A stretch of 64,000 bases of DNA, taken from the NCBI RefSeq assembly GCF_009557615.1, contig NZ_CP045652.1, positions 4,154,001 to 4,218,000 on the forward strand. The letters are read 5' to 3'. Positions 18,729-27,455 of the stretch are shown here, one piece after another. How positions within the stretch are numbered: position 1 is the first letter of the stretch; every line of letters starts with the position of its first letter. The position numbers and the translations under genes were made by a program. This DNA comes from Sphingobacteruim zhuxiongii (GTDB lineage Bacteria; Bacteroidota; Bacteroidia; Sphingobacteriales; Sphingobacteriaceae). The notes beneath the pieces are model-generated. The model was given only the letters and a program-made list of their open reading frames with translations, was not told the origin of the DNA and did not search any database.

Positions 18729-18965
18729 CTAATTCCTAAAGTTATTTTGCCACAGGCGGGCAAAGCGCATAAATGAATAAACGATTAACAGGATGCCAAA
18801 AAGAGTTTTATAAGTCGGGTTTATCTCAATTGGAAAATTATTCCAAAAAATCACAAGTAAGCCCACGACAAAATAAAAGCCAAACATGAACAGTCCTAAA
18901 ATGGACAGAAATCGCTGTGTGGGCGATTTCTGTCTAAATTTACTTCTTGTTGAATGATCCGACAT
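18729..18965 (-). CDS. Small two-helix membrane protein
   Basis: 78 residues. Two hydrophobic segments are visible, about residues 19-42 (FLSILGLFMFGFYFVVGLLVIFW) and 55-68 (TLFGILLIVYSFMRFA), with a basic N-terminus. No named family recognised. It lies in the TonB operon, 6 nt after tonB, so it is probably made together with the TonB-ExbBD system; an accessory role is inference only. Confidence 0.65.
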   Translation of the reverse strand: MSDHSTRSKFRQKSPTQRFLSILGLFMFGFYFVVGLLVIFWNNFPIEINPTYKTLFGILLIVYSFMRFARLWQNNFRN

Positions 18966-18971
18966 ATCGAA

Positions 18972-19853
18972 TTACATTTGTGACAAGTCTAAGCGCAATG
19001 GAATCGAATAGCGTACCGGAACTGGGCGACCATTCTGAATACCAGGGCTCCAATTTTTAGATTTCTTCAATGTATTGATCAAAGCTTGACCAGTACCATA
19101 AGATAAATCTCTATTAATTTTGATGTCTGTTACTTTACCAGATTTATCGATTACGAAAGATGCTTCAACCGTACCCTTAACACCTGCGTCAATAGCCGCT
19201 TGTGGGTAAGAGTAGTTATTTTGCACCCATGTACGGAAGGCGTTTACACCCCCTGGATATTCTGGTTGTACCTCGATGGCTTCGAAATCGTAAACCTTGT
19301 TCGCGTCACCACCTTCTACACCTTTTGTACTACCTGTAATTGCACCTTCAACTTTTTTAGGACCAAATTCTCCAGTAGGAACACCAGCAGCGCCGGGAGT
19401 ACCTTTTAAAGTGATACGTGCAGGAGTAGCGTTTTTCTCTTTGATCTCTTCCTGAGATACAACTTCCTCTTTTACTTGTCTCGCATCAACAACTTTCGGC
19501 TCAGGGAAACGGATTAAGTCTTCCGCTGGCGGCTCTTCAGCGATACGTTGAGGAGGTGTTTCTTCTTCAGGAATTGGCTCTTCCTCTTCCTCAGGCTCAG
19601 GAATCTCTAAGTCTTCTAAGGTAACCTCAGTTACAACAGGAGCTTCCTCGACAGCTTTCTCAGGAAAAATCTTGATATCGAAAGCCTTTATGGCTACGAA
19701 TAAAAGAACAACCGCCGATACAGAGAATAGAGCAATATTGGTAGCAATCGGTGCATACTTACGTAATGCATAAGCCCCATATTCTTTATTTCTATTCTCG
19801 AAAACGACATCAAGCCATTCTTTCTTAAATAAATCTAATTTTGAACCTATCAT
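18972..19853 (-). CDS. tonB: TonB-family energy transducer
   Basis: 293 residues in the usual three-part layout. There is an N-terminal cytoplasmic stretch and a single membrane helix (about 35-55, TNIALFSVSAVVLLFVAIKAF). A Pro/Glu-rich periplasmic linker follows (EEEEEPIPEEETPPQ), then a TonB C-terminal domain beginning VQPEYPGGVNAFRTWVQNNY and ending PVPVRYSIPLRL. It carries proton-motive energy from ExbB/ExbD to outer-membrane receptors. The N-terminal cytoplasmic segment (FKKEWLDVVFENRNKEYGAYALRKY) is typical of Bacteroidota TonB. It follows the two exbD genes. Confidence 0.93.
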   Translation of the reverse strand: MIGSKLDLFKKEWLDVVFENRNKEYGAYALRKYAPIATNIALFSVSAVVLLFVAIKAFDIKIFPEKAVEEAPVVTEVTLEDLEIPEPEEEEEPIPEEETPPQRIAEEPPAEDLIRFPEPKVVDARQVKEEVVSQEEIKEKNATPARITLKGTPGAAGVPTGEFGPKKVEGAITGSTKGVEGGDANKVYDFEAIEVQPEYPGGVNAFRTWVQNNYSYPQAAIDAGVKGTVEASFVIDKSGKVTDIKINRDLSYGTGQALINTLKKSKNWSPGIQNGRPVPVRYSIPLRLDLSQM

Positions 19854-19879
19854 GTTTTTCCAATTTTTTATCTTGAATA

Positions 19880-20437
19880 CTAGTCGTTATAGATTCCATT
19901 CGTTTTTAAAACTTCAACCTCTTCAGGTTTAATTTTAGAAATCATATAACGTTTAATATCCGTGATTTTCATTTCATCTAATATGTCAACGAGGTTACGT
20001 TGAACTGATTGATCACTTGGACGAATAACGACGATTAAGTCCTTACCCTGCGCTACCTTAGGAACTTGTGCTTTCTTTTCTAAAAGAAGTTGACGAATTC
20101 CTTCTTTACTGTAATCAACTACAGTTGGAGGAGTAATCGGCTTTGCCAACTGACCATAATACCAGGCAATCTTGTTATCTGAGCCTAAAAGCAAAGTGAT
20201 TGAACGGTTATCCGCGATGTCAATCTCTGGCTGTTTATCGTTCCAGTCTTTGTTTTTATCTGGCATTGCAACATCCATTGCTTGTGGCTTATTCAAAGAC
20301 GTTGTAAGCATGAAGAAGGTAATCAGTAGGAACGCTAGATCCACCATCGCGGTTAAATCTACGCGGCCACCATTTTTCTTCGACCTTACCTTGCCGCCTT
20401 TTTTGCCACCACCGGAGTCTTGATTTAATTCTGCCAT
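19880..20437 (-). CDS. exbD: ExbD/TolR-family biopolymer transporter (second copy)
   Basis: 185 residues. A basic N-terminal tail (KKGGKVRSKKNGGRVDLTAMVD) precedes the single membrane helix LAFLLITFFMLTTSL; the Asp in this segment is the proton-carrying residue of ExbD. The rest is a periplasmic domain. It is the second of two adjacent exbD genes and lies 9 nt after the first. Two dissimilar ExbD subunits in one operon are common in Bacteroidota and suggest a mixed ExbD dimer, which is inference. Confidence 0.92.
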   Translation of the reverse strand: MAELNQDSGGGKKGGKVRSKKNGGRVDLTAMVDLAFLLITFFMLTTSLNKPQAMDVAMPDKNKDWNDKQPEIDIADNRSITLLLGSDNKIAWYYGQLAKPITPPTVVDYSKEGIRQLLLEKKAQVPKVAQGKDLIVVIRPSDQSVQRNLVDILDEMKITDIKRYMISKIKPEEVEVLKTNGIYND

Positions 20438-20446
20438 TTTACCTTG

Positions 20447-21103
20447 TTAATTTTCCTGACGTAAACCTGTCACAAAACTAAATTTGTTTTGCTTTTGATT
20501 TCTCAGGGTTTCAATGATCAAATTCATGATTGAATACTTCTCTTCAGCGTCTGCTTTAATCGCAACTTTCATCGGCCCTGGATCTACCCAGTTTTTAACC
20601 TTTGTCTCTTGATCACGATTAAACTCTACTGTAGCTAGGCGAGCTTGTTGAACCCATTGGTACAATTCGTTCGTGTTGGCTTCTGTACTATCCACAGGAA
20701 TTCCTGGTTGGATGTCTTCCGTACGTTTGTCATTCTCTAGCGAAAGTAGGGCGCGCAAATTCTTGATAGGAACGCCGAATTCGTCTAGTGCTTTAAACTT
20801 CTCATAATCTTGTTCCGAGAAAGCTACACCATATTTTGCAGACATGTTCTTTAAAGTTATTTTTCTAACTTCCGGATTTTTTACTCCGAAGAACACTTTT
20901 CCTTTGTTACCTACAGTGATTACCGACAAGTTATCATCTGGTAATTTATCCAATGTAGTTGACGCGGGGGTATCTACTGGCATAACCTCTGGCTGACGCG
21001 CAGTTGCAGTCAATACGAAGAAAGTAAGAAGTAAAAAAGACACGTCACACATCGCCGTCATGTCGATGGCGGTACTGGCTCTTTTTACTTTTGCTTTTCC
21101 CAT
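20447..21103 (-). CDS. exbD: ExbD/TolR-family biopolymer transporter (first copy)
   Basis: 218 residues. The N-terminus MGKAKVKRASTAIDMTAMCD leads into the helix VSFLLLTFFVLTATA, with the conserved Asp just before the helix. The periplasmic part is longer than in the second copy and contains a Lys/Asp/Glu-rich insertion around residues 95-150. It follows exbB after a 97-nt gap in which I see no terminator. Confidence 0.92.
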   Translation of the reverse strand: MGKAKVKRASTAIDMTAMCDVSFLLLTFFVLTATARQPEVMPVDTPASTTLDKLPDDNLSVITVGNKGKVFFGVKNPEVRKITLKNMSAKYGVAFSEQDYEKFKALDEFGVPIKNLRALLSLENDKRTEDIQPGIPVDSTEANTNELYQWVQQARLATVEFNRDQETKVKNWVDPGPMKVAIKADAEEKYSIMNLIIETLRNQKQNKFSFVTGLRQEN

Positions 21104-21200
21104 TTCTTTACTTCTTTAAGTGAATACTCTAATTCGTTCTATTATAATGATGATCTAGTGTTAAAGATTCCATAAAAAATCTTCAAATTTTTAAATCATC

Positions 21201-22034
21201 TTATTTGTGGTTCGCAGCGTATGTTTGTACGATTGAGAAACCAGCCTCGTCGATAGAGTAAGTTAATGTATCGATCTTAGAAGTTAAGATGTTGTAGAAA
21301 ATAATAGCGATAGTAGATGTACCGATACCTGTAGCCGTATTAATTAAGGCCTCAGAGATACCGTTTGCTAATTTAGCTGAATCTGGAGCACCACCTGTTG
21401 CCAATGCCGAGAAGGCCTTGATCATACCTGTTACTGTTCCTAATAGACCTGTTAATGTACCGATAGATACTAATGTTGCAAGAACTGTTAAGTTTTTCTC
21501 TAACATTGGCATCTCTAAAGTTGTAGCTTCTTCAATCTCTTTTTGGATTGCTAATACTGATTTTTCAGTATCTAAACCTGGATGAGCTTCAACATCTTTG
21601 TATTTTAATAAACCTGCTTTGATCACGTTTGCAACAGAACCTTTTTGTTTGTCACACTCTTGAATCGCATTATCAATGTTACCTGATCTTAATAAACCTT
21701 GTACTTTTCTTACAAAGTTTCCTACATTTCCAGTTCCAGACGCCTTACCGATAACGATGAAACGCTCGATTGAAAACACCCATACCATTAAGAATAATCC
21801 TAAAAGCACTGGCACAACTAAGCCGGCGTGGTAAATCATACCGAAATAGTTACCTGGTTTTGGTTGGTTCTCTGGGTTGTTGTCGATAAAGTTGTTAGGA
21901 TCACCCATTACAAACTTGTAAACCAAGAAACCAATGATTAAACAAATGATAATTGCTAAACTCGCAAATAAATTACCCGCATTGCCACTTTCTTGTTTAG
22001 CTGGGGCTGTTGTAGTTTTTGGTGCGTTTGCCAT
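21201..22034 (-). CDS. exbB: MotA/TolQ/ExbB proton-channel family protein
   Basis: 277 residues with a membrane helix near residues 25-45 and three more, including the conserved pair (MLEKNLTVLATLVSIGTLTGLLGTVTGMIKAF and INTATGIGTSTIAIIFYNILTSK). The Gly-rich LLGTVTGMIKAF motif is diagnostic of the ExbB/TolQ channel. The ExbB oligomer conducts protons together with the ExbD helices. It is the first gene of the operon and has a convincing promoter about 100 nt upstream. Confidence 0.95.
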   Translation of the reverse strand: MANAPKTTTAPAKQESGNAGNLFASLAIIICLIIGFLVYKFVMGDPNNFIDNNPENQPKPGNYFGMIYHAGLVVPVLLGLFLMVWVFSIERFIVIGKASGTGNVGNFVRKVQGLLRSGNIDNAIQECDKQKGSVANVIKAGLLKYKDVEAHPGLDTEKSVLAIQKEIEEATTLEMPMLEKNLTVLATLVSIGTLTGLLGTVTGMIKAFSALATGGAPDSAKLANGISEALINTATGIGTSTIAIIFYNILTSKIDTLTYSIDEAGFSIVQTYAANHK

Positions 22035-22129
22035 TTTTACTAATTTTTAGATTTTTTACTGTTGTTTAATTATTAAGTTAAATTCAATTTAATGCAATCC
22101 AAATGCCGTTATATTACATTAATTTAAAA

Positions 22130-22158
22130 CAAATATAGCATTTTATGTTAAAAACAAA
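22130..22158 (-). promoter_or_regulatory. Promoter of the exbB-exbD-exbD-tonB operon
   Basis: On the minus strand, TTTG (22155-22158) and TATATTTG (22130-22137, exact TAnnTTTG) are separated by 17 nt. The spacing is slightly short for the phylum, but both boxes are good. The predicted leader is about 90 nt. Confidence 0.6.
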
Positions 22159-22453
22159 ATTAATTTGAAGATATCTGATTGTTCAGCTTTTTGGGCTCTG
22201 TTATGTTTTCATTGATATGCTTCAGCAGTCTCCAATCAATGCTTACTTGTTCGTACTACATAACGGTTGAATATTCCTGTCATATTTTTTACAATGAAAA
22301 CCATTTTTTTTTTGATATGCAAATTATCAAATCGTTAAATGTAAAAATTAAGTGAGCGTTCACTTACAAAAGTTAAGTGTCAAAACAATGTCAGCTGAGC
22401 CTGAGCTTTGAGTATACCTTTGTTTTTTAGTGAATTAGCGCATATAAAATTCA
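22159..22453. other. Intergenic region with a TetR-type palindrome, no gene seen
   Basis: This AT-rich stretch lies between the exbB promoter and the end of the YciH-like gene. I see no ORF with coding character. It holds the palindrome TAAGTGAGCGTTCACTTA at 22349-22366 with a further half-site (TAAGTG) at 22374-22379, and a 7-bp inverted repeat CATTGAT/ATCAATG at 22210-22241. The first has the layout of a TetR-family operator, but no such regulator is encoded in the window. Confidence 0.5.
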
Positions 22454-22804
22454 CTATCCTCCAAATCCTTTCACTTGGTAACCTTCACTCTGTAGATATT
22501 GGATTATTTTGTCTTTAAATTCCCCTTGTATCAAGATTTCACCATCCTTAGAACTACCGCCAACACCACATTTCTGCTTTAAAACCTTAGCTAAATCGTC
22601 CAAATCACCTTGTGTTCCGATAAAACCGGTAATTAAAGTAACTACTTTCCCTTTTCTAGCTTTCCGATCTAACCCAACTTTCAGTTTTTGCTTACCTTTT
22701 GGTAAAGTATCAATATCGACACTATCGTCAGACTCCACGTATGAAAATTCGTCCGAAGTCGAATACACAATTCCTTCAAATCGTTGCTTCTTCTGCTTAC
22801 TCAT
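22454..22804 (-). CDS. SUI1/YciH-family translation initiation factor-like protein
   Basis: 116 residues. The C-terminal two thirds is a SUI1/eIF1-like domain: KQKLKVGLDRKARKGKVVTLITGF, then KCGVGGSSKDGEILIQGEFKD and QSEGYQVKGFGG. Bacterial YciH proteins resemble eIF1 and are reported to affect initiation fidelity; the role in this phylum is not known. It starts 3 nt after the lipid-kinase gene, so the two form an operon. Confidence 0.9.
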   Translation of the reverse strand: MSKQKKQRFEGIVYSTSDEFSYVESDDSVDIDTLPKGKQKLKVGLDRKARKGKVVTLITGFIGTQGDLDDLAKVLKQKCGVGGSSKDGEILIQGEFKDKIIQYLQSEGYQVKGFGG

Positions 22805-22807
22805 TTA

Positions 22808-23683
22808 TTAACATATTATATTTAACGCTTTTTCCATCACTTCTATTTCAATTCGCTGACCTAAATCTTTGGGTTCACCATCCAAATGCACCGGATCTTT
22901 CCCTTCTTGCTCAATAATTATATGCTTGCCAGGTATAATTTCAACGTATTCAGACTGATCAGCCGTTTTGTTAAAAAGATGAAAAATCATCATCGGAAGC
23001 GTGTAGAGTGGAAACTTATGAACGATACAAACGTCCAATAATCCATCCGTAATAGAAGCGTTAGGAGCGATATAGGCGTTATTTCCATACTGTGGTGAAT
23101 TGGCCACAGAAATCATAAACGCTTCGCGCTCATAGCTTTTGCCATCAATTGTAAACCGATATTTCTTCGGCTTATAGTTACTGAGAACGTTGATAACTGT
23201 TCTAAGGTAGCCTACCGGCCCGCGGAACGTTTCGTTAGCGAATTTATCACTTACCGACGCATCGAACCCCATACCCGCAATATTAAAGAAACGCTCGTCC
23301 CCAACTTTCGCGCAATCAACCGCAACGGAATCAAAGCGATTTATTCGACGCAAGGCTGCCGATTCATTCATCGGTATACCTAGATAGAGTGCTAATCCGT
23401 TACCGGAACCTTCTGGTATAATACCTAAAGGAGTATCCGTCCCTGCTAATGCAGATCCAATTTCATTGATTGTTCCATCACCACCAACGGCAATCACCGC
23501 ATCATATTTTTCATCGATTGCTTGCTGCGCCAGTTCAAAGGCGTGATTCACATGATTGGTAGTTTTAAAAGTTGGTTCGAAACGACTCAAATCAAGAACC
23601 TCCAACACCTGTTTATTGAACGCTGTTTTCTTCTTACCTCCTGATACTGGGTTCACTACAAACAGAATGCGTTTTTTTGTCAT
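22808..23683 (-). CDS. Diacylglycerol/lipid kinase, YegS/BmrU family
   Basis: 291 residues. Diacylglycerol-kinase catalytic-domain motifs are at the N-terminus: FVVNPVSGGKKK, AVGGDGTINEIGSALAG and GIIPEGSGNGLALYLG (the GGDGT nucleotide-binding loop). The C-terminal half carries the expected beta-sandwich region (NIAGMGFDASVSDKF, DGLLDVCIVHKFPLY, HLDGEPKDLGQRIEIEV). It phosphorylates a lipid with ATP; the substrate could be diacylglycerol or a sphingoid base, which this phylum makes. A near-consensus -7 box (TATCTTTA, minus 23703-23710) lies 19 nt before its start. Confidence 0.92.
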   Translation of the reverse strand: MTKKRILFVVNPVSGGKKKTAFNKQVLEVLDLSRFEPTFKTTNHVNHAFELAQQAIDEKYDAVIAVGGDGTINEIGSALAGTDTPLGIIPEGSGNGLALYLGIPMNESAALRRINRFDSVAVDCAKVGDERFFNIAGMGFDASVSDKFANETFRGPVGYLRTVINVLSNYKPKKYRFTIDGKSYEREAFMISVANSPQYGNNAYIAPNASITDGLLDVCIVHKFPLYTLPMMIFHLFNKTADQSEYVEIIPGKHIIIEQEGKDPVHLDGEPKDLGQRIEIEVMEKALNIIC

Positions 23684-23751
23684 TTTAAAATATAAATTCT
23701 GCTAAAGATAATAATTTGAACGAAATACTTTTTAAATATTGCAAAGTATCG

Positions 23752-23759
23752 TAGCTTTG
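23752..23759 (+). promoter_or_regulatory. Promoter -7 box of metK
   Basis: TAGCTTTG, exact TAnnTTTG. Transcription would begin near 23766, only a few nt before the first arm of the SAM-II-like aptamer, so the transcript would start with the riboswitch. No good -33 element. Confidence 0.55.
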
Positions 23760-23771
23760 TGCCACACAAAA

Positions 23772-23845
23772 TGTGGACTGATTTGCATTTTGCATTATTA
23801 TAATGTAAATGGGAGATTGCAACCACAGTAAAAAAGTGCTAAAAC
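23772..23845 (+). ncRNA. SAM-II-like riboswitch in the metK leader
   Basis: Stem P1 is TGTGG (23772-23776) with CCACA (23823-23827). It is followed in the 5' strand by ACTGATTT and closed on the 3' side by ATTGCAA just before CCACA; then come GTAAAAAA and GTGCTAAAA. This order (stem, CUGAUUU, loop, UUGCAA, stem, A-rich linker, GCUAAAA) is what I recall for SAM-II (metA-type) aptamers. The loop holds an extra AT-rich hairpin (CATTA/TAATG, 23792-23804). The gene it precedes makes SAM, and the predicted RNA start sits just before it. The 3' pseudoknot arm cannot be proven without a covariance search. About 60 nt remain to the metK ATG. Confidence 0.65.
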
Positions 23846-23908
23846 TATCTATATCCGTGTTTTTCCACTCGCTGTAAAGTCTTTTTCCCCCAATTCGATA
23901 GAATATTT

Positions 23909-25162
23909 ATGGCTTATTTATTTACTTCCGAATCTGTATCTGAGGGACATCCAGATAAAATCGCAGACCAAATTTCGGACGCTTTAATTGACAACTTCTT
24001 AGCATGGGACGAAGATTCTCGTGTAGCAATTGAAACCCTAGTTACTACTGGACAAGTAGTACTTGCCGGTGAGGTAAAATCAAAAATTTACTTAGATGTA
24101 CAAAAGATTACCAGGCAGGTAATCGAGAAAATCGGTTATACCAAATCTGAGTATATGTTTGAGGCTAATTCCTGTGGTGTATTATCCGCGATTCATGAGC
24201 AATCAGCAGATATTAACCAAGGGGTAGACCGCATCAGCAAACAAGAGCAAGGTGCAGGTGACCAAGGGATTATGTTTGGTTATGCCAATAACGAAACGGA
24301 TAACTACATGCCTTTGGCATTAGATATTTCGCATCGCCTACTGTATGAGCTTGCCGCATTACGTCGTGAAAACAAGGACATCCTTTATTTACGTCCAGAT
24401 GCAAAATCGCAAGTGACATTGGAATATGATGATAATCATCAACCTGTCCGTATCGATACCATCGTTATTTCTACACAACACGACGACTTCGCCTCTGAAG
24501 CGGAAATGCAAGCGAAAATTAAATCAGATATTATTAACATCTTAATTCCACGAGTTAAAGCACAATTGAAGCCTGCTCTTCAAGCTTTATTCAACGATGA
24601 AATTAAGTATCATATTAATCCAACTGGAAAATTCGTTATCGGTGGACCACACGGAGATACAGGATTGACTGGAAGAAAGATTATTGTCGATACCTATGGC
24701 GGTAAAGGTGCCCACGGTGGTGGCGCATTCTCTGGAAAAGATCCATCAAAAGTTGACCGCTCTGCAGCTTATGCTACGCGTCATATCGCGAAGAACTTAG
24801 TTGCTGCAGGTGTTGCGGACGAGATCTTAGTACAAATTTCATATGCGATCGGTGTCAAAGACCCTATGGGGATTTATGTGAACACATACGGGACTTCTAA
24901 AGTTGGAAAAACAGATGGAGAAATCGCTGCAGTGATTGCTCAACTGTTTGATATGACTCCTTATGGCATCGAAACGAGATTAGGATTGCGAAACCCAATC
25001 TATTCGGAGACTGCAGCCTACGGTCACATGGGAAGAACTCCTAAGACGGTAAGTAAAACATTTGAAAACTCAAATGGTGATTCAAAGACTATCGAAGTCG
25101 AATTATTCACTTGGGAAAAACTAGATTACGTAGACCAAGTAAAAGCTGCTTTTGGAATCTAA
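23909..25162 (+). CDS. metK: S-adenosylmethionine synthetase
   Basis: 417 residues. Family motifs: [18 protein letters not shown] near the N-terminus, [12 protein letters not shown] and [32 protein letters not shown]. It condenses methionine and ATP to SAM, the cell's main methyl donor. It is slightly longer than the 384-residue E. coli enzyme, within the usual range for Bacteroidota. It is transcribed alone from the 23752 promoter through the SAM-II-like leader and ends at a strong terminator, so feedback control by its own product is the simplest reading. Confidence 0.98.
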   Translation: MAYLFTSESVSEGHPDKIADQISDALIDNFLAWDEDSRVAIETLVTTGQVVLAGEVKSKIYLDVQKITRQVIEKIGYTKSEYMFEANSCGVLSAIHEQSADINQGVDRISKQEQGAGDQGIMFGYANNETDNYMPLALDISHRLLYELAALRRENKDILYLRPDAKSQVTLEYDDNHQPVRIDTIVISTQHDDFASEAEMQAKIKSDIINILIPRVKAQLKPALQALFNDEIKYHINPTGKFVIGGPHGDTGLTGRKIIVDTYGGKGAHGGGAFSGKDPSKVDRSAAYATRHIAKNLVAAGVADEILVQISYAIGVKDPMGIYVNTYGTSKVGKTDGEIAAVIAQLFDMTPYGIETRLGLRNPIYSETAAYGHMGRTPKTVSKTFENSNGDSKTIEVELFTWEKLDYVDQVKAAFGI

Positions 25163-25180
25163 GAGTTTGCTCTAGCATAT

Positions 25181-25218
25181 AAAAAAGGGCTGCATTAGAA
25201 AATACAGCCCTTTTTTTA
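25181..25218. terminator. Bidirectional terminator between metK and fabD
   Basis: AAAAAAGGGCTG...CAGCCCTTTTTTT: stem GGGCTG/CAGCCC plus a further ATT/AAT after one mismatch, with A and T runs on both sides. It lies 18 nt after metK and about 75 nt after the convergent fabD stop (25292), so it can end both transcripts. Confidence 0.9.
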
Positions 25219-25291
25219 TAGGTTAAATACGATTCATTCTGAAAAGAGCAATGTACAATTATGTGTACCTCATTTAGATTGAATACCGAAA

Positions 25292-26182
25292 CTATTCGCC
25301 AATCTTTGCCGAAGCAGTAGGGATTTGACGATCTACCTTTTTCACTAGACCTTGAAGAACGGCACCTGGACCAACCTCGATAAAGCTCTCTGCACCATCC
25401 GCCAACATCGTTTGAACGGTTTGTGTCCATCTTACTGCACCAGTCAATTGTGATATTAAGTTTTCTTTGATAGCTACTGGATCTTGATAAGGTCGTGCAT
25501 CGACGTTCTGATAAATTGGACAAACAGGTACTTGAATCTCAACATCAAGAATTGCCTCTTGTAATTCTTTCTTTGCAAGTTCCATTAATGGAGAGTGGAA
25601 TGCGCCACCTACATTTAACTTAAGTGCGCGTTTAGCACCTGCTTCTAACAATTTTTCACAAGCCTTATCAACTCCTGAAACCGAACCAGAAATAACCAAC
25701 TGACCTGGGCAATTGTAGTTTGCCGGTACAACAATGTCATCAACCTCCGCACATTTCTCTTCAACAATAATATCTTCTAAACCCAAAATTGCAGCCATCG
25801 TACCAGGCTCTGCTTCCGTTGCTTTTTGCATCGCATTTGCCCGTTTTGCTACTAAGCGCAATCCATCTTCAAACGTCAATGCACCAGCAGCTACTAAGGC
25901 CGAAAACTCGCCTAATGAATGTCCTGCAACCATTGCTGGTTGAAACTCCGCTCCTAATGCTTTCGCAAGGATAACAGAATGCAAGAAAATAGCAGGTTGA
26001 GTAACTTTTGTCTCCTTAAGGTCCTCTTCCGTTCCATTGAACATAATATCCGTAATACGGAAACCTAAAATATCATTAGCTCTTTCGAACAAGGCTTTCG
26101 TTTCTTCATTTAAGTTATACAAGTCTTGGCCCATGCCAACAAACTGAGCTCCCTGTCCTGGGAAAATATAAGCTGTCTTCAT
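25292..26182 (-). CDS. fabD: Malonyl-CoA:ACP transacylase
   Basis: About 296 residues from MKTAYIFPGQGAQFVGMGQ. I choose this start over a Met 7 residues earlier because an exact -7 box (26201-26208) overlaps that upstream codon. Motifs: FPGQGAQ, GHSLGEFSALVAAG with the nucleophilic Ser (about residue 89), and GGAFHSPLM with the catalytic His. It transfers malonyl from CoA to acyl carrier protein for fatty-acid synthesis. Its promoter falls in the 35-nt gap after the M16 gene, so it may be transcribed both alone and by read-through. Confidence 0.95.
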   Translation of the reverse strand: MKTAYIFPGQGAQFVGMGQDLYNLNEETKALFERANDILGFRITDIMFNGTEEDLKETKVTQPAIFLHSVILAKALGAEFQPAMVAGHSLGEFSALVAAGALTFEDGLRLVAKRANAMQKATEAEPGTMAAILGLEDIIVEEKCAEVDDIVVPANYNCPGQLVISGSVSGVDKACEKLLEAGAKRALKLNVGGAFHSPLMELAKKELQEAILDVEIQVPVCPIYQNVDARPYQDPVAIKENLISQLTGAVRWTQTVQTMLADGAESFIEVGPGAVLQGLVKKVDRQIPTASAKIGE

Positions 26183-26200
26183 TTGGATTTCTTTATTTAG

Positions 26201-26208
26201 CAAATATA
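26201..26208 (-). promoter_or_regulatory. Promoter -7 box of fabD
   Basis: TATATTTG on the minus strand, exact TAnnTTTG, 18 nt before the ATG at 26182. It supports the fabD start chosen here. Confidence 0.5.
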
Positions 26209-26217
26209 AAAATATAG

Positions 26218-27447
26218 TTAATCTTCCGGGAGAAAAGTCAGGGACGATAATTTGTCGTCAGCGAAGAGATCGTTAGAAATACCATGGATATCCGCAACAG
26301 TAACCGCATCAATCTTATCGAAGACCTCTTGTAGCGAAATCACACGATCATAATCTAACAAGTTTTTAGCTTCAGCAATGATCATACTCATCCTATTCTC
26401 TTCCGCTAAAGCAATCTGTCCCTTGAATTTAGTTTTTGCACGCAACAAAAAACTCTCACTTAAAGGCTGATCTTTCAGCTTGTTTAGCTCCTTATGAACA
26501 AGTTTCAGGGCCTTTTCTGCCTTCTCTTCATCTGTTCCGAAATAAATACTAAAGAGTCCTGTATCGCTATACAAACTATAATTTGATTCAATGGTATACG
26601 CTATTCCATATTTCTCTCGGATATTTAGATTCAAAATAGAAGCCATCCCAAAGCCTCCTAAAAGACTATTGAGCAATAGTAAGCCTGTCTTCCGATCATC
26701 ATATATGCTGTAAGCTGTGCTCCCTAAAACACAATGAACTTGATTAATTGGGCGTTGTAGTTCGACCTGCGTTCCACCAACAAAAGATACGTCCTCGCGA
26801 ACATGATCCCATTCATGGACTTTAACCTGACCAAACAACTTATTAGCCAACTTCAAAAGCTTTTTTTCATCATAATCACCAGCGATAGCAATCACCATCT
26901 TTGAAGTAGCATAATGCTGACTGATAAAAGTCTTGATGTCGTCTTGAACGATCCCCTTCAAATCATCTTCTAAACCCAAGATATTATGCCCCAGACCAGA
27001 GCCCTTAAATATCTGATCCTCAAAATCATCCATGATAGACTCTTCCGGACTATCTAAATAAGATGCCATCTCGTCTAGAATAACTCCTTTCTCTTTCTCC
27101 ATTTCATCTTCCGGAAAAAGCGAATGAAAAATAATGTCTTCGAATAAATCGAGTGCCCTGTCTAAATAAGGGTTTAAAAAAGAGGCTTGTATGCAGGTAT
27201 ATTCTTTTGTCGTATACGCATTTAAATCTCCTCCAACCGATTCCAGTCGATTTAGAATCTGATTCGTTGAACGACGTTCAGTCTTTTTAAATAAAAGATG
27301 CTCTATAAAGTGCGCGGTCCCAAATTTCCCAAATTGCTCATGTCGTGATCCCACATCAACGATCAAACAAGCATGCGTAATTGACGAAACTTGAGGATGT
27401 AACAATATCCGCAATCCATTTTCAAGCTGGAAAATTTTATGATCCAT
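26218..27447 (-). CDS. M16-family zinc metallopeptidase
   Basis: 409 residues. The inverted zinc-binding motif HxxEH is at residues 46-50 (AHFIEHLLF), with the downstream glutamate in EKGVILDEMASYLD. This is the single-domain bacterial form of the insulinase/processing-peptidase family, which cleaves short or unfolded peptides. The C-terminal M16_C domain begins near residue 165 (YATSKMVIAIAGDYDEKKLL). No signal peptide is visible, so it is likely cytoplasmic. Transcription probably starts almost at its ATG (see the -7 box entry). Confidence 0.93.
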   Translation of the reverse strand: MDHKIFQLENGLRILLHPQVSSITHACLIVDVGSRHEQFGKFGTAHFIEHLLFKKTERRSTNQILNRLESVGGDLNAYTTKEYTCIQASFLNPYLDRALDLFEDIIFHSLFPEDEMEKEKGVILDEMASYLDSPEESIMDDFEDQIFKGSGLGHNILGLEDDLKGIVQDDIKTFISQHYATSKMVIAIAGDYDEKKLLKLANKLFGQVKVHEWDHVREDVSFVGGTQVELQRPINQVHCVLGSTAYSIYDDRKTGLLLLNSLLGGFGMASILNLNIREKYGIAYTIESNYSLYSDTGLFSIYFGTDEEKAEKALKLVHKELNKLKDQPLSESFLLRAKTKFKGQIALAEENRMSMIIAEAKNLLDYDRVISLQEVFDKIDAVTVADIHGISNDLFADDKLSSLTFLPED

Positions 27448-27455
27448 AGTTATTG

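Noticed and set aside
22138..22160. Partial resemblance to a dif site (TTTTATGTTAAA)
   Set aside because: Only one half matches, and it coincides with the exbB promoter; no second XerC/D arm.
23762..23776. CCACA-CAAAA-TGTGG hairpin that could compete with P1 of the SAM-II-like aptamer
   Set aside because: The -7 box at 23752-23759 predicts transcription starting near 23766, so the CCACA arm would not be in the RNA. It becomes relevant only if a start further upstream is found.
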